From: Thermodesulfovibrionales bacterium
GTDB lineage: Bacteria; Nitrospirota; Thermodesulfovibrionia; Thermodesulfovibrionales; UBA1546
Direction of reading: 5' to 3'
Assembly (NCBI GenBank): GCA_030018605.1
Contig: JASEHP010000023.1
Span: 1 to 16,052 of the forward strand
Length of the DNA stretch: 16,052 bases
Part shown: positions 14,229 to 16,052 of the stretch, piece by piece
How the letters are laid out: each line of letters begins with the position of its first letter
Numbering within the stretch: the first letter of the stretch is position 1
The notes under the pieces: model-generated
Told to the model about the DNA's origin: nothing
The model's input: the letters and a program-made list of their open reading frames with translations, nothing else
Databases searched by the model: none
Program-made: the position numbers and the translations under genes

Positions 14229-15110
14229 TTACTTCACAATCTCTGTTCCGATTCCTTCTTTTGTGAATATCTCAAGGAGGAGGCAATGAGAGATTCTGCC
14301 GTCAATAATATGGGTTTTGGCGACGCCTGCCTCAAGCGCCTTCACGCAAGCCTGCGTTTTCGGCAGCATGCCCCCTGATATTGTGTTGTCAGAGACAAGT
14401 TTCTTTATCTGTTTTTGAGAAAGCGTTGAGATAGTATTTCCTTTTTTATCCTTAATGCCCGGCACGTCTGTGAGGAGTATGAGTTTTTCTGCCTTGAGTT
14501 TTGCCGCTATTGAAGATGCAACATAATCCGCATTAATATTAAATGTCTCGCCGTGTTCTCCCATGCCTATCGGGGATATGACAGGGATGAACCTTTCCTT
14601 TTCAAGGCTTTTAAGCACCTGCGAATTTATATCCGTTACCTCGCCCACAAGCCCGAGGTCAATCAGCTCTTCAACTGCTCCCTTTTGCGACGCCTTTTTC
14701 ATAAGTTTTTTCTTTGCCTTAATAAGCCCTCCGTCTTTTCCGCTCAAGCCTATGGCTTTGCCTCCGTGCTTGTTTACCAGAGAGACTATCTCTTTATTCA
14801 CCAGCCCTCCGAGAACCATTTCAACGATGTCCATTGTCTCTTTGTCCGTAACGCGCTGGCCATGGATGAATTTGGGTTTCTTGCCCATCTTTTCCATTGT
14901 GGAACTTATCTTTGGCCCTCCGCCGTGCACAATTACAGGATGGATTCCGATGAAACTTAAGAGCGCAATGTCCTGAGCAAATGAATCTTTTAAATGCTCT
15001 TCAGCCTGCGCCGCGCCGCCGTATTTGATGACAAATGTCTTGCCTGAAAAATTCCGTATATACGGCAATGCCTCAATGAGTATGTTTGCCTTTGTGATTA
15101 TGTCTTTCAT
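14229..15110 (-). CDS. argB: N-acetylglutamate kinase (293 aa)
   Basis: This enzyme phosphorylates N-acetyl-L-glutamate with ATP in the second step of arginine biosynthesis. Diagnostic motifs are VIKYGGAA (27-34), VHGGGPK (61-67), GLSGKDGGL (121-129), NINAD (191-195), LTDVPGI (213-219) and GGMLPK (246-251). The N-terminal helix KANILIEALPYIRNF (7-21) before the kinase core is the extension found in hexameric, arginine-inhibited enzymes and absent from the arginine-insensitive E. coli type, so feedback inhibition is predicted. The start at 15110 gives the standard N-terminus; AAGG is just upstream. No other arg gene is visible; argB stands alone between two TA modules. Confidence 0.97.
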   Translation of the reverse strand: MKDIITKANILIEALPYIRNFSGKTFVIKYGGAAQAEEHLKDSFAQDIALLSFIGIHPVIVHGGGPKISSTMEKMGKKPKFIHGQRVTDKETMDIVEMVLGGLVNKEIVSLVNKHGGKAIGLSGKDGGLIKAKKKLMKKASQKGAVEELIDLGLVGEVTDINSQVLKSLEKERFIPVISPIGMGEHGETFNINADYVASSIAAKLKAEKLILLTDVPGIKDKKGNTISTLSQKQIKKLVSDNTISGGMLPKTQACVKALEAGVAKTHIIDGRISHCLLLEIFTKEGIGTEIVK

Positions 15111-15120
15111 GATTGCCTTG

Positions 15121-15150
15121 ATTTTAACGTGGAGAGCAAAATGTTTTCAA
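15121..15150 (-). promoter_or_regulatory. Candidate argB promoter
   Basis: On the minus strand TTGAAA (plus 15145-15150) and TAAAAT (plus 15121-15126, 5 of 6 consensus) are separated by 18 bp. A start site 6-8 nt downstream would leave only about 4 nt before the ATG and would exclude the AAGG motif. Either the leader is extremely short or another upstream promoter is used. Confidence 0.3.
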
Positions 15151-15240
15151 GCCTGAAGAGTTTTTTGCCTTTTTACGGTTGTACCAGATGAGCCTTAAAA
15201 AATTTCCTATTGCCTTAACAACTTCCTCTTTGACTCTGCG
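15124..15240 (-). pseudogene. Unassigned reading-frame remnant upstream of argB
   Basis: On the minus strand a frame ending in TAA (plus 15124-15126) gives 38 residues with coding-like composition: RRVKEEVVKAIGNFLRLIWY followed by NRKKAKNSSGLKTFCSPR. There is no ATG, GTG or TTG start ahead of it. The frame continues upstream only through the 21-bp tandem repeat (15243-15284) before a stop. It looks like the C-terminal scrap of a gene whose front was lost at the repeat. I do not recognise the family, and chance openness cannot be excluded at this length. Confidence 0.3.
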
Positions 15241-15242
15241 TG

Positions 15243-15284
15243 GAGGAATAAAGAGGGACAGCAGAGGAATAAAGAGGGACAGCG
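15243..15284. repeat. 21-bp tandem duplication
   Basis: GAGGAATAAAGAGGGACAGC plus one base occurs twice in tandem, at 15243-15263 and 15264-15284, identical at 20 of 21 positions (the last base is A or G). It lies between the TA2 toxin stop and the reading-frame remnant and may mark a mobile-element scar or a recent slippage event. Confidence 0.8.
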
Positions 15285-15305
15285 ACCGGTTTTAGTCAGG
15301 AGTTG

Positions 15306-15728
15306 TTAATCAAACATCTTTAAAAATTTTAACGGGGTTATGATTTTTACTCTTCCGAACTTGCCAAGTTCGCAAAACTCTCTATCTCCGGTGACTATAT
15401 AATCCGCCCCTGCAGAAACAGCGCATGAAAGGAATTTATTGTCGTCGCGGTCTTTGCAAACATCCTTTATTACCTCATTTGCCTCCACAACCTCAAAAAA
15501 GGGTAGGACATTTTCTTCAATAATTGTTTTTATCTCATTGCCGGTCAGAGAAAATTTTGGATAGGCAATAACCTTTTTGAATTCGTCAAAGGTTTCTTTT
15601 GATATCAGGGGGATAATCCTGTCTCTTTCCCACAGATCAACTATCTTTGAGAGTTCGCCCTTGAACAGCAATGCGGATACAAGGACATTAGTATCAAGGA
15701 CAACCTTTAGCTTCTTTTTCTCGCCCAT
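15306..15728 (-). CDS. PIN-domain toxin, COG1569 family (140 aa)
   Basis: This is a predicted Mg-dependent RNase toxin. The four acidic positions of the PIN fold are present: D12 (VVLDTNVLVSAL), E45/E49 (KETFDEF), D96 (DRDDNKFL) and D115 (YIVTGDREF). The length is typical. The ATG at 15728 lies inside the end of the AbrB-type antitoxin gene (22-bp overlap, different frame), so the toxin has no separate ribosome binding site and should be made by translational coupling, keeping it below antitoxin level. It is related to the toxin at 13711-14130 across the whole domain, including the VLVSA and RDxDDN motifs, although its antitoxin partner is of a different type. Confidence 0.9.
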   Translation of the reverse strand: MGEKKKLKVVLDTNVLVSALLFKGELSKIVDLWERDRIIPLISKETFDEFKKVIAYPKFSLTGNEIKTIIEENVLPFFEVVEANEVIKDVCKDRDDNKFLSCAVSAGADYIVTGDREFCELGKFGRVKIITPLKFLKMFD

Positions 15729-15943
15729 TTAACCGCATCAGTAATATCTTTTCCGGTAATGCCGAGTTTTTTCATCTTTTCTCTGATAGTCCCGAGAGTT
15801 TTATCTGCAGGGGTTATTTTTACAGGCATTAATACTATCTTCTTATCCCTTACCGAGACATCGAAATAGTTTATATCGGGAAATGCCTTGACTATCTCTT
15901 TCGGCAGCGTAAGCTGGTTCTTTGAAGTCCTTTTTGCAAGCAT
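15707..15943 (-). CDS. AbrB/SpoVT-type antitoxin (78 aa)
   Basis: The N-terminal 45 residues form an AbrB swapped-hairpin DNA-binding domain (SKNQLTLPKEIVKAFPDI, then FDVSVRDKKIVLMPV). The C-terminal tail, KLGITGKDITDAVKWARKRS (59-78), should wrap and neutralise the PIN toxin. The start at 15943 has a consensus AAGGAGGT ribosome binding site (plus 15950-15957). The stop lies inside the toxin gene. Antitoxins of this type usually repress their own promoter; a palindrome and a good promoter lie just upstream. Confidence 0.9.
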   Translation of the reverse strand: MLAKRTSKNQLTLPKEIVKAFPDINYFDVSVRDKKIVLMPVKITPADKTLGTIREKMKKLGITGKDITDAVKWARKRS

Positions 15944-15963
15944 AATCTTACCTCCTTATTGTA

Positions 15964-15992
15964 AGGATACATTATTTTCTTGCTTTTTTCAA
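15964..15992 (-). promoter_or_regulatory. Promoter of the TA2 operon
   Basis: On the minus strand TTGAAA (plus 15987-15992) and TATCCT (plus 15964-15969) are 17 bp apart. The start site would fall around 15957-15960, just before the AAGGAGGT ribosome binding site. A small palindrome CTTA-TTG-TAAG (15955-15965) overlaps the -10 and start region and could also bind a repressor. Confidence 0.55.
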
Positions 15993-15996
15993 CCTC

Positions 15997-16015
15997 TTGT
16001 ATAAGTTCCATACAA
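15997..16015. promoter_or_regulatory. Candidate operator palindrome upstream of TA2
   Basis: TTGTAT (15997-16002) and ATACAA (16010-16015) form a perfect inverted repeat with a 7-nt spacer, ending 5 bp from the -35 of the TA2 promoter. AbrB-type antitoxins bind AT-rich palindromes near their own promoters, so this is a reasonable autoregulatory site; binding is inferred. Little can be said about 16016-16052. Confidence 0.4.
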
Positions 16016-16052
16016 ATGCGACATACCTCCTTTTTTGATGAGATAGTCAACA

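Noticed and set aside
15243..15284. CRISPR-like repeat
   Set aside because: There are only two units directly abutting, with no spacer between them, and no cas genes in the window.
15943..16052. Possible partial gene on the minus strand at the right edge
   Set aside because: One frame reads VDYLIKKGGMSHLYGTYTRG and stops at 15989; another stays open longer. Both are short, conflict with each other and overlap the promoter and operator candidates, so neither can be supported from about 60 bases.

Overview
The window looks like chromosomal DNA from a Gram-negative, probably anaerobic, bacterium. Signs of this are a lipoprotein with a lipobox, radA and argB housekeeping genes, and a very long TPR protein paired with an ExeA-type ATPase. 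The protein style resembles Nitrospirota (Thermodesulfovibrionia) or Deltaproteobacteria. That placement is inference from family resemblance only; no rRNA or tRNA is present to confirm it.

Layout. (1) 1-434: the right end of an ISNCY-like insertion sequence. Its transposase reads leftward out of the window and carries an in-frame amber stop. (2) 446-3619, plus strand: a promoter-like site, a 769-aa TPR protein and an ExeA/GspA-like AAA ATPase 3 nt downstream. (3) 3588-5780, minus strand: radA, a structured inverted-repeat element, and a small LolB-like lipoprotein whose 3' end overlaps the ATPase gene tail to tail. (4) 5860-13404, plus strand: a compact type I restriction-modification operon, hsdM-hsdS-hsdR, ending in a YgjP/DUF45 zinc metallopeptidase coupled to hsdR by an ATGA overlap. 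HsdM has a long charged coiled-coil C-terminus. (5) 13435-14204: a PIN-domain toxin-antitoxin module (TA1) set between two imperfect direct repeats. (6) 14229-15110, minus strand: argB. (7) 15124-15284: an unassigned reading-frame remnant and a 21-bp tandem duplication. (8) 15306-16015, minus strand: a second PIN toxin with an AbrB-type antitoxin (TA2), with promoter and operator candidates.

How the genes fit together. The core genes radA and argB flank an accessory block of host-defence and stability functions. The RM operon methylates or cleaves DNA at a bipartite site set by the two target-recognition domains of HsdS. The peptidase is probably a co-evolved accessory of unknown role. The two TA modules sit on either side of argB.

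The observations I rate highest are these. The TA1 toxin has no ATG, GTG or TTG upstream of its first catalytic aspartate, and its best start is an ACG nested in the antitoxin, where a change silent in the antitoxin would have destroyed an ATG. The two otherwise different antitoxins share a C-terminal motif. TA1 is bracketed by direct repeats. A hairpin element with a UUCG loop lies between radA and the lipoprotein gene. The radA promoter implies a leaderless mRNA. I see no CRISPR array and no convincing wholly new system; the RM-plus-peptidase operon and the TA pair are the closest candidates.
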